Of a stretch of DNA of 64,000 bases, positions 1 through 10,594 are shown piece after piece. Position numbers and translations under genes: made by a program. The notes under the pieces are model-generated. The model worked only from the letters and a program-made list of their open reading frames with translations. It did no database searches and was not told where the DNA came from. Position 1 is the stretch's first letter, and each line of letters begins with the position of its first letter. Origin of the DNA: Dermatemys mawii. Taxonomy: Eukaryota > Chordata > Testudines > Dermatemydidae. The DNA lies in assembly GCA_007922305.1 (NCBI GenBank), contig ML677481.1, forward strand, positions 353,574 through 417,573, written 5' to 3'.

Positions 1-85
<85 letters not shown>

Positions 86-86
86 A
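1..86. repeat. (ATCT)n microsatellite
   Basis: Perfect tetranucleotide run of about 21 units that begins at the window edge, so its true length is unknown. No coding or regulatory role is visible. Confidence 0.98.
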
Positions 87-179
87 ATTATGAGGGCATT
101 TAATTGAATTCTCCATTTCCTTGTGTGATGGGGCAAGGCCAGATGGCTATAGGAGAGTGCTAAGGAACAGATATGTTAG

Positions 180-640
180 TCCCAGGCTAAACAAATCCCT
201 GGTAGTACTGGAACCAAATGGTGGTAGTTCCAGATTAATCCAGACACCTGGGGCCAATTAGGAACCTTCCAGAAAGCAGTAGAAACAGCCAGCCTGATTG
301 GGACACCTGAAGCCAATCAGGGACTGGCTGAAGCCAGTTAAAAAGCTCCCAGTTAGTCAGGTGGGTGTGGATGTCAGAAGCTGTGGGAGGAAGTTGTGCT
401 GTTGGGGAGACTGAGTGGTAAACAACATATCAAACGCAAGGAAGGAGGCCCTAAGGTAAGGGTGAAGTGGAGTTTGAAGAAGTGGGGACTGTTGTGGGGA
501 AGTAGCCCAGAGAATTGTATTGTGTTTTGTGGCTAAAAGGTCAGCCATCTTAGCTGATACTATTAGGATCCCTAGGCTGGAACCCGGAGGAGAGGGCGGG
601 CCTGGGCTCTCCACTTTCTGCTTCCCCTAATTAATCACTG
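180..640 (+). repeat. Dispersed LTR-like repeat fragment
   Basis: A moderately GC-rich stretch with repeated CCAATTAGG/CCAATCAGGG motifs. Near its end (574-612) it carries a block reading GGAACCCGGAGGAGAGGGCG that recurs with few changes at 58976-59008. The shared block shows a dispersed repeat; assignment to an LTR retroelement is inference, because I see neither TG...CA ends nor a target-site duplication. It could be any other old interspersed repeat. Confidence 0.5.
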
Positions 641-1818
641 AGATTGGCAGACAACAGAGACTGTGCCAGGAAGGATAGCTTCTCCTCACTGGCTTATGAT
701 GAAAATGGCTCAAAAGGCTGTGACCTTGTCTCTAGAGAGAGAAAGGGCTACATGGAGGGTCACAGTGAGCCTCTGAGGCTAGTGAAATCCCCAGGAAATG
801 CAGGATCTATGAAGATAAGGACAGAACTTTGTCACACTTGTTAGGAGCATGAGTTTAGCTGAACTTCAACTTCTGGACAGACACGAGCTGCCACTGGGGA
901 ACTAACGCTGTGTAAATTAAGTTTTTTTGCCATTTTATTTCCCAATTATTTAACAGAAAGAAAACTTGGTGGTCGGAGTCAGTGGTCATTGTGGTGGTTG
1001 TATGTGGCCATGGATATGGATGATGAGTGAAGCAAAAGGCTCTTTAAGAAATCATCACATTTTTCTGGAAAGGAGCTGTACTCTGCACACTGCTTGGCCA
1101 ATCTGGGTTCCCCTCACATCCACCCCTCATCCCCAAATCTCTCAGTAAGCGCGGCACAAAGCTGGACACAGCCGTCTGCAGCAATGCAGGCTCAGGGTTT
1201 GAAGTGGCCTGTTCATGAAAAGGAGCTACTCTCAGCAGAGTGAGAAATACCTGCAGGAGCCTGAAACAATTGCTTGGAGAGGTGTGAACTGCTCCACTCA
1301 TCTTAGTCACCCAGGTGTCAGCAGGCTGTTCAATGTATTGTAGGTTCATGTCCTCCTTTGCCTATTCTCAACTTCACACCCTGAGGGGTGGCACTTCCCC
1401 ATACCCTGGCACACATTGGGAGGGGTAATTATGGAGGCAGGCTCAGCCCCCGCCCCCACCAGAAGGCAAGGAGAAAGCCTTCAAGATCACAAAAGGGGGA
1501 GAGGGAGGGGAGTCGGACCCCCAGAGGTGCAGAGAGAGCTCCCTCGATATTGGCATACACAAAGGAGGGGAATGTGGGGCTATCAGGGCCCTGCCCCTTG
1601 TTCTAGTTCTGGATCCAGCAGAGAAGGAGATAGACACACAGGCGCAGAGAACGCTGACGGAAACACAGCCGGGTACTTTGCTCACTTTATTGTTCCCACT
1701 GGAAAACTGAAGTGAAGGTTTGTGCTGGGGAGAGGAGAGAGCATAGAGGCCCCTGAACATTGAAAGAGACAGGACATCACACCCCTCTGCTCTAACAGTC
1801 CCTCTGTCACTCACCCTC
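641..1818. other. Intergenic, no gene recognised
   Basis: Only short ORFs without known motifs occur here, on both strands and overlapping each other. 1440-1620 is purine-rich (GGGGAGAGGGAGGGG type) and gives long but meaningless reading frames. I recognise no repeat family. Confidence 0.6.
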
Positions 1819-1978
1819 ATAGAATCATCGAATATCAGGGTTGGAAGGGACCTCAGGAGGTATCTAGTCCAACCCTCTGCTCAAAGCAGGACCAATCCCC
1901 AACTAAATCATCCCAGCCAGGGCTTTGTCAAGCCAGGCCTTAAGCTCTAAGGATGGAGATTCCACCACCTCCCTAGGT
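1819..1978 (-). mobile_element. CR1 LINE 3'-end fragment
   Basis: Begins with ATAGAATCATCGAATATCAG and continues through GGTTGGAAGGGACCTCAGG, CTCAAAGCAGGACC and AAATCATCCCAGCC, the reverse complement of the CR1 3' untranslated end and last ORF2 codons. The element therefore lies on the minus strand and is truncated to about 160 bases, as most CR1 copies are. Confidence 0.93.
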
Positions 1979-2208
1979 GATATCATGCTCCCTCTTCCCA
2001 GTGTCCCATCCCTCCTCATTTCCTAATCCCCAACTCATCTCCTACCGAGCCACCCTATTCATCCCCATTCCCATAATCCCTGCTCCCCTAGCTGCTCCCA
2101 AAACCACTCTCCCCCAATTCCCACCAGTTCTTTCACCCTCATCGTCCTCCCCTCCCACAGGTAAGTGCATTTCAAAAAATGTTTCATCACCTTCTAAATA
2201 TCCTGCAG
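1979..2208. other. Pyrimidine-rich intergenic tract
   Basis: Runs of CCCTCC/TTCCCA with hardly any G. It yields an open frame only because stop codons are rare in such composition. No gene is supported. Confidence 0.6.
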
Positions 2209-2216
2209 TTCCCAGG

Positions 2217-2340
2217 TAGGGTGACCAGATGTCCCAATTTTATAGGGACAGTCCCGATTTAGGGGTCTTTTTCTTATATAGGCTCCTATTACCTCCCAAC
2301 TCCTGTTCTGATTTTTCACGCTTGCTGTCTGGACACCCTA
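2217..2340. mobile_element. hAT-like palindromic MITE, copy 1
   Basis: A 124-base non-autonomous element with inverted termini TAGGGTGACCAG and CTGGACACCCTA. It is flanked by the perfect 8-base direct repeat TTCCCAGG at 2209-2216 and 2341-2348. An 8-base target duplication is the hallmark of hAT transposons. Related copies lie at 61579-61702 and 62731-62832. It is too short to encode a transposase, so it would have been moved in trans. Confidence 0.88.
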
Positions 2341-2348
2341 TTCCCAGG

Positions 2349-2792
2349 TAACATTTCCCCCCAATTCGAAACCCTCAGACAGATCCAGGTGTTTCTTTAT
2401 TCTTAGGTTCAGATTTGGACTCAGGGTTAGATCTGAACTCAAAGTGCCCAGATGGCATGCGGGTTTGTCAGCCACTACTGAAAGTTCCCCCTTCACAGAG
2501 TCGCGGCCTGTGAGCCAGAGGTAGCTTTCAACCAGCTCATCGTCTCTCCATGCATATGCACAGCATAATCGTTTCGGTGTGACTCCAAGAACTTTGAAGG
2601 CTGATGGGCCCAACTGAGAGCGAAACCCTTTGGCTAATAACGCTGTCACTTTATTTCCTCCAAAGAGCTGCTGGGGTGGTCCTTGAGCACTGGAAATGAT
2701 CTGTACTGTGAGGATTTGAACCCTTGTTTGATCTCTAGCTGGGCACAATAAATCAGCACCAAAACACACCAATGTTAAGAAAAGTTAGAAGT
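2349..2792. other. Intergenic, no gene recognised
   Basis: An antisense open frame of 144 codons crosses this stretch, but it starts in the MITE flank and has no recognisable domain. I see nothing else. Confidence 0.5.
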
Positions 2793-2912
2793 AACTCCTT
2801 TGGAGTCGATGGGGCTGATTCCCTCTCATTCACCCTGGTGGTAAATCAGGATAACTCCTTTGGACTCAGTGGGGCTGATTTCCCCCTCACTCGTCCCAGG
2901 GTAAGTCCATGG
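2793..2912. repeat. 60-base tandem duplication
   Basis: Two adjacent 60-base units, each beginning AACTCCTTTGGA and containing GTGGGGCTGATT or a close variant, followed by a T/C-rich stretch. The sequence resembles the 'AGTCAATGGGGCTGATTC' motif scattered in the window (for example 50243-50330), so this looks like a local duplication inside an old repeat. Confidence 0.75.
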
Positions 2913-2977
2913 TGTTACAATGGTGTATGTCTGGTCTAAGGAGGAGGAGATTCAGGTCCTTTGTTGCCAGCCCCTGC

Positions 2978-3120
2978 TGAGGTGTGGCCCTTTTCTGTGT
3001 GGTCCTGGGCCCTTCAATCTCAAATCCCTGGGGCACAGCCCTTCTCTATGAGGTTTTGGGACCCTCAATCCCAGAATCCCCTGGAGCATGGCCCTTCTTT
3101 ATGGGCTGCTCTGCCCTCCA
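2978..3120. repeat. Imperfect tandem repeat, unit about 52 bases
   Basis: Three degenerate units, each with GGCCCTTCT/GGCCCTTTTCT followed by TGGG..CCCTC/TTCAATC and AATCCC(C)TGG. They lie at about 2984-3036, 3037-3088 and 3089-3120. The run is not protein-coding by any recognisable motif. Confidence 0.6.
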
Positions 3121-3130
3121 ATCACCCACT

Positions 3131-4169
3131 GACCATAGCGTCTCCTACCCCATTTCACTATCCCTCCATCCCCCCTCTGCAAGCCCCCCACCTGGTGAAT
3201 CTCAGGGAGAACCCCCTGATATTAGAGTGCCTGCTGTACCACATCAAGGACAGCATGACTAGGTACCAGGAGCGGGGCATGCTGGGATACTATGGGTGGG
3301 GGTGTCCAGTGACCTGCATCTGAATTGGGCCAGCTGCAGATGCTGTATTACCCACAGCCCGGAACAACAGGGGTGGGATGGGGAGATCTGGCCCCACTGC
3401 CGCAGCTGCAGCAGTGTCTGCCTGAGTCTGAAGAGAGCCTGAGACAATGGCTTTGGGAGAGGGGAACTGCCCCAGGCATCTCCATGGGATTTGAACTCCC
3501 AGCCCCACTGCTCTGGAGCACCCCACCAACCCCACCCCAGCAGGGAGATCTCTGTGCAGGGGGAGAGGAAGAGCACAGCAGTCCTGACCCCCTCATCCAA
3601 GCAGACACACACTGGCTGGGGAGGTAGAAACTGGGGGGGATCATGACTGCCCCATGCCTGTCTGTGGGCACCTGGCTGATCCCAAGGGAGTGGGGGAGAG
3701 TCATCTGCTCCTCTCTGGGACAGAGCATGGTTCCATGTAATTGTCCCAGCCTCTCTTTGAAGCCTCACCCCCACTCCATGCATGGCCCTAGAGTGTCTGA
3801 ATCTAGCCCTGAGAGTTGGCAGAGCTTTATGGGGCTAAATGTGCCTGTTTCCACAGGCTTCTGGGAACAGCCCGGCTCAGAGCTGTGACTCCTGGAGGGA
3901 CCAACCTCAGCTGCTGAAGAGAGAGGGACAGGAACTCCGCAAGTGGGCAGTTCTCCACTGACCATGTCAGGGAGGTTCCCTGTGAGTTAATGCTGGCTGG
4001 AGACCTGCACCATGGCAGTTTAAATCATTCTCTGATCTAATATAACTATGAAGACTCTCGTGATCCATGTCAATATCTCACCCTGCTGGTCATTTTGTCT
4101 CAGCAATACCTTGTGGAAGTGAGTTCCCCAGGTTAGCTGTGTGCTGATTGGTACTGGGAAGAGGCCACC
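3131..4169. other. Intergenic, GC-rich, no gene recognised
   Basis: GC-rich sequence with overlapping open frames on both strands (the longest 174 codons, minus strand). None has a domain, periodicity or splice context that I recognise, and composition explains their length. Confidence 0.55.
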
Positions 4170-4375
4170 CTGGAAATACTGTTCAGAAAAGGGGCTGGGC
4201 CAGACAGAGGAAGGAGGACAGTGGGGAAGGAAGGAAGTGGTGGCCAGGGCTTGCCAAAGAGGAGAAGGAGGAGAGAATGGGCAAGTGTGTGGAGCCAGGG
4301 GTGAATGGCTGTCCCCTGGGGCTGGGACCATGTCTGAGGAGTGGGGATGAGCAGAGGGGAGAACTGGTGGCCAGA
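4170..4375 (+). repeat. Low-copy duplicated segment (partner 39405-39610)
   Basis: Shares an extended, alignable purine-rich sequence with 39405-39610: GCTGGGCCAGACAGAGGAAG here versus GCTGGGCCAGGCAGAGGAAG there, later GGCTGGGACCATGT versus GCCTGGGACCATGT and GAGTGGGG.TGAGCAGAG in both. The two copies are in the same orientation. It is either an unrecognised dispersed repeat or a duplicated segment. Confidence 0.75.
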
Positions 4376-4919
4376 AGTGAGGACTGGTGGGCAGAGGGGT
4401 TAATCAGGGATCTCTGAGGAAGCTGAGTCAATAACTCTGGGTGGGGACTTGGCTCTTTGCCATGGGAGGGGGGAATCTCAAAGAAAGGGGCTGAGAGGGT
4501 CTGTGGGGTGAGGGTTGTGAGCAGGGTAGGAGAAGATTAAGGGCAGTGGGTGTTTTCTTGAGGTCTGGGCTGGGGAGGGAGAGGGAGGAAAACAGGGTCT
4601 CTAGGCTAAGATGGGTTCAGTGAGTGAATCATGGATCATCTCTAAATAAAATTTTCTTTATGAATTTTTCATCCAGTCTCTGATTATCTCCCACATTTTG
4701 GTAAAGAGAAGCACAGAGAGTTGAGGTAACATAGCCGCCACTACTTCAGCCAGAGCCCCAGGCCCTTTAAATAGAGATTTAAAGGGCCCAACGATTTAAG
4801 GCCCCATAATGTCCTGTTGAGGCCACACCCCTTCTGTTTGAAGCCCTGCCCCCTGCTCAGGACTCTGGCATACTGGTAAGTCCTTTAAGTTACTTTCCCC
4901 CCTGCTGGCTGTACTAGCT
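4376..4919. other. Intergenic, no gene recognised
   Basis: G-rich to 4600, then mixed sequence. The palindrome-like AAATAGAGATTTAAAGGGCC near 4765 is the only notable word. No coding signal. Confidence 0.5.
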
Positions 4920-4927
4920 ATCAGTAC

Positions 4928-5264
4928 AGGCTGGGATTCTCAAGGGCATCTAAGGGAGTTAGGAGTCCAAGATGTACACGCCTTACTTCCATAGGCTCCT
5001 TTGCGAAACCCAGGCACCGTTTTCTGAAATTCAGGAGAAGCCCAGGCCTTAGAAGTTAACAAGAGACACAGAGCCAGGATTACAAAGGGGTTTAGGTACC
5101 TAAAGAAGGAGATAGCTGCCTACTGGGATTTACAATAGCATCTAAGCAACTTAAGCTCCTCACTCCCACTGAATGACCATGGGACTTAGCCACCCTGCTC
5201 ATTTAGGAGAATTGATCAATCCCCGTAGGTGCCTGTCTCCTTCTTTATGATCCTGGCCCACAGA
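4928..5264. mobile_element. Hairpin MITE copies (GGATTYTCAAAGG type), degraded
   Basis: Two adjacent old copies. 4928-5025 carries GCTGGGATTCTCAAGGGCAT at one end and its inverted partner TAGGCTCCTTTGCGAAACCC at the other. 5071-5264 runs from AGCCAGGATTACAAAGGGGT to TTCTTTATGATCCTGGCCCA. Both match the palindromic family whose clean copies are at 46172-46260 and 49711-49898. Confidence 0.6.
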
Positions 5265-5854
5265 TAACACATAAGCAGGGCTGGAATCGGGGAACGCTGT
5301 GGGAGATCATAGGCCCTGTGCTATGTGGGTCTCAGACTTGAGGGTCAGAATGGCTCTTTTGGCTTTCTCACCTAGGCATCTATGCACTTGCCTCTGAGTC
5401 TCTGCTGCTGAGCTGTGCAGGGCTCCAGGGAGTGAGTCCCTCTAGCCCTTAGGAAATAGACATGAATAAATCACCTTCCCAAAGCATCAGTCCTTTAATG
5501 CCAGTGATGCTCAATGCCAGTCACGCACAAGTCATCTGCAGAGAGCAACAGGTTTGAGTCTAGTTCCGGCAATGCAGCCTCAAAATGAAGGACGAAAGGA
5601 TTCTCAGATGCCTGGGGCTTTAGCAGCTAGGTTCTGGAACAGAGATGGATACTGACCAAAGAATCCTGGTAGTCGATGACTAAATGGATCATATGTTGGG
5701 AAAAAATCCACATAGATCAGTACAGTAAGTTTGCTATTTCAATTAAATATGTTTGGGGAATCAAAGTACAAAGAAAATTAAGATGATAAGTATGAATTAC
5801 AATGTGAACTCATTAAGACTTTTACTCTCAATTTAATTGGATACCTACTGCTGA

Positions 5855-6126
5855 CTGGAATTTTTTCACCCTTCAGGAAAATTTTGACTTTTCACCAAAA
5901 TCCATTTTCCCCCTCAGTTTTTGGCAAATGAAAACTTTCTGCTGAAAAGTGATTTTTTTTTATCAAAAAACCAAAAAGGTTTGGGTTTTGAGTTTTCAAT
6001 TTCTTTACAAAACAATCCCAAAATGTTTGAAGAAAAGCAGACAGGTTCTGACATTTGTTGTTGTTTAGCTGAAAACCCACCCTCCATTAAAAAGAACACA
6101 GCTGAAAATTTCCAACCAGCCTTAAA
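5855..6126. mobile_element. Long-hairpin MITE, GGTTGGAAATTTTC family
   Basis: An AT-rich inverted repeat. The left end reads CTGGAATTTTTTCACCC and the right end AGCTGAAAATTTCCAACCAG, which pair when one is reversed. The interior alternates CAAAAA and TTTTTG blocks that fold back. Similar sequences occur at 30070-30608 and 36415-36835. Confidence 0.65.
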
Positions 6127-6486
6127 CATCAGATAAATTGGGGAACATTAATATTGCCAAATACCTTAATTTCAAACTATTTATTCTATTACATCTGTGT
6201 GATTTCTCTTTCAAAGGGATAGTTGCGAGGAGGTAACAACTGAATAACCAGTAAAGTTGACAGCTCATTGACTATGTTTTATAGAGACTAGCCCCTTTAA
6301 ACTCTGGGTTAGAGTTGAACCAAGGAGCCAAACCCTGTCTGTCCTGACCCAGTTCAAGGACATATGGGAGCTCACTGGGAGTAGAACTGAGAACTCCTGT
6401 CCTAGCTCCACATTGCTGTCAGCTGAGTATACATGGTGTAAATGGGTGTGCAGATCTTACACATAACAAGATACAGGCTCATGTTT

Positions 6487-6622
6487 CCAAAGGTATTTCA
6501 ACGCCTAGTGGAATTTTCAGCAGCACCTAGGAGCTTATAACTCGTTGATTATAAGGGATGTTGAGAGCCCTGATGTTTTTGAGAATCCCACTAGGTGCCT
6601 CCATGCCTTTAAATATCTTCCC
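6487..6622. mobile_element. Hairpin MITE (AAAGGTATTTAGG family), degraded
   Basis: Left end TTCCAAAGGTATTTCAACGC, interior GGAATTTTCAGCAGCACCTA, then GAGAATCCCACTAGGTGCCT and ATGCCTTTAAATATCTTCCC at the right end. Ends and interior correspond to the 188-base family member at 49711-49898. No clean target duplication remains. Confidence 0.6.
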
Positions 6623-7260
6623 CACAGCCCCACTCTGAAAGCCCTTAAAGTCCTAGTAGACACGGCAGAGAAGAGGGGTGGGACAGAGTCAGGAAGAGGT
6701 GAAATGACTGGTCCAAGGTCGCTGGCAGAGAAAAGAACAGAGCCCAGGTGTCCTGACAGCCACTGTACCACACTGCACAGAGTAAACGATACAACGTAGC
6801 GGTGAGGGAGGGATGCTTCTAGTCCATTATTACATGCAGGCCGAAGTGCACCTGGGAGTCGGTGCCATAAATCAATTTGGAAGCAGGCAGCCGACCATCT
6901 ATGCACGAAGCTTGTGGTCGCAACAGATGGTCACAACAGAGGGACCCTCCTTTGGAAGAACTGTTGGGTTTGGATTGTACTTTGTTCCATTCTTCATACT
7001 GCATTTTAACAAGCCACACCTTGGGCCAAATCCTCACATGGGTTAAAGTAAAGAAGCTCCATTGACTTTAAAGGACCTGGCCCAATTTACACTAGTGTGA
7101 TAACGTGGCTGATTGATTGTCAGAGATGAGGAGCACTAACAACACTTAGTCATTGTAAGTGATGAGTTCTGTGCACCTTTGACATTCATATGAGATATTA
7201 GAGAAAAGAGAAACAGGGCCATTCCCTCTGTCACTCTAATCCTGATCATTGTCCGTCTCA

Positions 7261-7272
7261 TTCCCTCCACAG
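7261..7272 (+). promoter_or_regulatory. Splice acceptor before OR 1 coding exon
   Basis: The sequence TTCCCTCCACAG ends in AG 27 bases before the ATG. OR 2 has TTTCCCTCTACAG and OR 3 TTTCCCTCTGCAG at the matching place, so the site is conserved among paralogues. The 5' noncoding exon is not identified. Confidence 0.8.
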
Positions 7273-7299
7273 ACATCACACAACGTACTGAGGAAGAAA

Positions 7300-8259
7300 A
7301 TGTTCAACCAAACTGCTGTGACCGAATTCCTTCTCCTGGGATTCTCTGATGGTTGGGAACTGCAGATTTTACACTTTGTGGTGTTTCTAGTGCTTTACCT
7401 GATATCCCTGCTGGGGAACCTTCTCATCATCACAGCCATAGCCCTTGACGGCCATCTTCACAACCCCATGTACTTCTTCCTGATGAATCTGTCCATCTTA
7501 GATCTCGGCTCCATCTCTGTCACCTTCCCCAAATCCATGGCCAACTCCTTCATGAACAGAAGATCTATTTCTTATTCTGGATGTGCTGCCCAAGTCTTTC
7601 TCGTCTTCTTCTTTGCTTCAGCAGATTTTGCCATGCTGACCATCATGGCGTATGACCGATACGTCGCCATCTGTAAACCACTTCACTATGAGACTGTTAT
7701 GAACAGAAAAGCTTGTGTCGAAATGGCAGCCAGTGCCTGGGTCAGTGTTATTGTCTACTCTGCTGTGCACACTGGAAACACATTTGCAGCATCCTTCTGT
7801 GGAGGCAACGTGGTGGATCAGTTCTTCTGTGAAGTCCCTCAGCTCCTCAAGCTCACCTGCTCTGACTCCGACCTCAGTGAAGTTGGTTTTCTCATCTTTA
7901 GTGTGTGCTTAGCCTCAAGCTGCTTTGTTTTCATAATTGTGTCATATGTTCAGATCTTCACCACAGTGCTGAGAATCCCCTCTGAGCAGGGCCGACATAA
8001 AGTCTTCTCTACCTGCCTTCCTCACCTCATTGTGGTCTCCTTGTTTATTTGCACTGGGACCTTTGCCTACTTGAAACCCACCTCCAGCTCTCCATCGGTT
8101 CTGGATCTCGTGGTGGCTGTTCTCTATTCTGTGTTGCCACCAATGATGAATCCGATCATCTACAGCATGAGAAACAAGGAGCTCAAAGGTGCACTGAGTA
8201 AACTGATAGGTTGGAGGTTACTGTCTAAGAATAAAATATCCTTATTTCTCCTTCAGTAA
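7300..8259 (+). CDS. Olfactory receptor, OR14-like (OR 1)
   Basis: Intact 319-residue class II odorant receptor, a seven-helix GPCR of the ciliary membrane of olfactory neurons that signals through G-olf. The ATG at 7300 is chosen because it opens the standard N-terminus with an NQT glycosylation site (residues 3-5). A pyrimidine tract ending CCTCCACAG at 7272 supplies the splice acceptor just upstream, so in-frame codons before it (from 7249) are intronic. Diagnostic motifs: GN (39-40) in TM1, MAYDRYVAIC (116-125) at TM3, SY (215-216) in TM5, FSTC (236-239) in TM6 and PMMNPIIYS in TM7. C95 and C177 form the family disulfide. Oddities: HNPMYFF for the usual HTPMYFF and KVFSTC for KAFSTC. About 78% identical by hand count to OR 2. 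Closest family by recognition is OR14 (OR14A/OR14C/OR14J type). Confidence 0.95.
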   Translation: MFNQTAVTEFLLLGFSDGWELQILHFVVFLVLYLISLLGNLLIITAIALDGHLHNPMYFFLMNLSILDLGSISVTFPKSMANSFMNRRSISYSGCAAQVFLVFFFASADFAMLTIMAYDRYVAICKPLHYETVMNRKACVEMAASAWVSVIVYSAVHTGNTFAASFCGGNVVDQFFCEVPQLLKLTCSDSDLSEVGFLIFSVCLASSCFVFIIVSYVQIFTTVLRIPSEQGRHKVFSTCLPHLIVVSLFICTGTFAYLKPTSSSPSVLDLVVAVLYSVLPPMMNPIIYSMRNKELKGALSKLIGWRLLSKNKISLFLLQ

Positions 8260-9265
8260 CAATTTCATTCTGTGTTTCTTTATAAATATAATCAGATGAT
8301 GACATTATTTCCAATCTTGAGAAAATACTGTTCAATCTGTTTATGCCGAATTGGGTATTTACACTAGTAAAACTCCAGACAAGCATGAGTCAAGAAAAAA
8401 GGAGCTACTCTAGGTTTACACCAATGTAAATAAGATTGGAATCTATCTATCGTATACTGTTACCCATCAACATACTATCTGAGCACCTTGCCCATAAGAT
8501 CGGTAGCCATAGCAAAGTCCATAGTAAGAACTCTGGCTCTTCTTATTTTTGGGGATAAAATCGCTGATTGAGATATCAATGCATTTGTTTTGTGCTTTTT
8601 GTTTGTTTGTATGTCAGATTTTTAGCTTTTTTTATTATTATTTTTGGCTTAACTTGTTGGTTGGTGGTGTAGTTCGTTTCTTTGGTCCAGGAGGTTGTGG
8701 AGTGGGTAGGCCTCGGGAAATGATGAGTGTTGGGTTAGACAGTATTTTCAGTGTTTGTCCTGTCTTGGAAGTGCCCATATGTTATCTGTTTGATGGGGTT
8801 TTCTGAGTGAGCTTAAGTTTTATCCCCAGAATGATAAAAGGGTGCAAAAGAGGTTTCTGCTTGTCTTCGTTCCTGCTGGAAATGATTATGTGCATACTGT
8901 TGGGATATTGTTGTATTATTAATGATATGTTAGAGAAATAACAATCTCAGTTGGTATCTTTTCTATTATTTTTACCTAAATGAATGTGTAACAATGATGT
9001 CATTCCTGCTATGGTGGAAAGGGTATTTTGAAGATAAACTTTTTCCAGAGTTTCCTAAAGAAAATCTGACTCAGGATGAGGTCAAATTTGTATTCCATGG
9101 AAGCCACTAGCATTTAGCCCATCACTTCAAGGAGATCAGGATTTGGCCAACATCCTATATACACGAGGATTCAGATTTTTCTGACAGCACCCTGGAGAAA
9201 GTGAGTGTGACAGAGAGGTAAGGGTCAGATTTCCCAACTCAGCTAAACCATCACCAATACAGAGT
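8260..9265. other. 3' flank of OR 1, no gene recognised
   Basis: AT-rich. 8990-9255 aligns with 25125-25370 in block 2. 8480-8990 has a T-rich open frame of 85 codons without motifs. No AATAAA lies in the first 200 bases after the stop; one overlaps the last codons at 8230-8235. Confidence 0.6.
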
Positions 9266-9340
9266 ATCATAGAATCATAGAATCTTAGAATATCAGGGTT
9301 GGAAGGGACCTCAGGAGGTCATCTAGTCCAACACCCTGCT
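9266..9340 (-). mobile_element. CR1 LINE 3'-end fragment
   Basis: Starts ATCATAGAATCATAGAATCT and runs through TCAGGGTTGGAAGGGACCTC to the CTCAAAGCAGGACCAA word, then passes directly into a tandem array built from its own sequence. The paralogous site in block 2 (about 25363) lacks it. Confidence 0.92.
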
Positions 9341-9545
9341 CAAAGCAGGACCAACTAAATCATCCCAGGACCAAAGCAGGACCAAACTAAATCATCCCAG
9401 GACCAAACTAAATCATCCCAAGACCAAACTAAATCAGTCATCCCAGGACCAAACTAAATCATCCCAGGACCAAACTAAATCAGTCATCCCAGGACCAAAC
9501 TAAATCATCCCAAGACCAAAGCAGGACCAACTAAATCATCCCAGA
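9341..9545. repeat. Minisatellite derived from CR1 tail
   Basis: About nine units of AGGACCAAACTAAATCATCC(C) type: 20-21 bases, with 25-base variants that insert CAGT (AAATCAGTCATCCC) and short units AGGACCAAAGC. The unit equals the CR1 3' word AGGACC..AACTAAATCATCCC, so the array arose by local amplification inside the inserted LINE. Variant units alternate, which suggests higher-order duplication. Confidence 0.93.
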
Positions 9546-9815
9546 GTAGACCCAATGATATCACCAGTTTAATATGGATGAGGTTCTGGTCCAAAGTCAT
9601 TGGGCAGCAGTCACTAGTGACATGAACACTGGTGTAATTTTCTTGTCTGGGGTCATTTTGTTCTAAACTTAATGTAAGTGGAAATGTGCCATCGTGTGCA
9701 CTAATTTGGTGTTCCATACACCATTCCATGTAGGTCTACCCACATCCAAGCTGAGGAAGGATCTCAGAAGTTGACTTGTTATTAGCATTAGAATATCATC
9801 TTTCTGCATGGTTGT

Positions 9816-10594
9816 TGTCAGGATTGCCTCCCCACTCTGAACTCTAGGGTACAGATGTGGGGACCCACATGAAAAAAGAAATACCCACCCCCCCAGCTTA
9901 TTTTACCAGCTTGGGTTAAATGTTTTTCCCCAGAACACAACTTATTCTGTTTCTGGACCTGGTACACTGCCACCACCAAACTAGGTCTAGGGTAGTTTGG
10001 GACCCTTCTTTCCCTTTCCACTAACCCTCCAAACTTCTTCCTTCCCTGGGAAGCTTGAGAGAAAAAACCAAACCTCACCTGCTCCTGCGAGACGTGCCCG
10101 ATCCAAAACCAGGATCTTACACAATGAAAAACAAGCAGTCAGCTTCTTAAAAGAAAGATTTTAATAAAAGAAAAAACGAAAGGAATAAATCCCTTATAAC
10201 CATCAATAGAACAGCATCTACCATAATCAACAAAAGGATTCAGAAACCAAACCTCTCCCCCCGAGGCAACTTTCTCCCACTGTTGAAATCTCTGCTGAAT
10301 CTTACAATCTCAAGAAGCACCCAGCCAACACTCACCACTGAGAACCCTCCAAGTGATAAAAAGAAGGTAAACTTACTGACTACAGTACTTGATAGAATCT
10401 ATAGTTACAGTGAAAGACATAGCTATGTTCATCCCATAGCCGAGGTGAACAGAGAGAGACCCAGAGAGAAACTGAAACTTAAAATCCTGTCTCCTGAGGA
10501 ATTTCTCATTGGTCAGTTGTCCACCTCTCAGGTTACCTTTAGCTTAACCCCTTACAGGTAAACACTAATTCTAGGCTACTTCACACTTATGAGA
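9816..10594 (-). mobile_element. Solo LTR, TGTCAT...CCTGACA family, copy 1
   Basis: A 779-base LTR on the minus strand: on the plus strand it opens TGTCAGGATTGCCTCCCCAC and closes CACACTTATGAGA (family end CTTATGACA, here mutated). It is flanked by the perfect 5-base duplication GTTGT (9811-9815 and 10595-10599). The paralogous locus at 25629-25645 reads GCATGATTGTGTATACTACA without it, an empty site. No internal retroviral genes are present. Same family as 10949-11841 and 48647-49437. Confidence 0.93.

Noticed and set aside
3259..3783. Minus-strand open frame of 174 codons
   Set aside because: GC-rich composition with several overlapping frames on both strands; no recognisable protein motif.
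7249..7299. Extended N-terminus of OR 1 (and similarly OR 2, OR 3 and OR 4)
   Set aside because: In OR 1-3 the upstream codons start at TTG, not ATG, and in all four a splice acceptor separates them from the conserved N-terminus.
9341..9545. CRISPR-like array
   Set aside because: Units are directly adjacent with no unique spacers, and the unit is CR1 tail sequence in a vertebrate genome.
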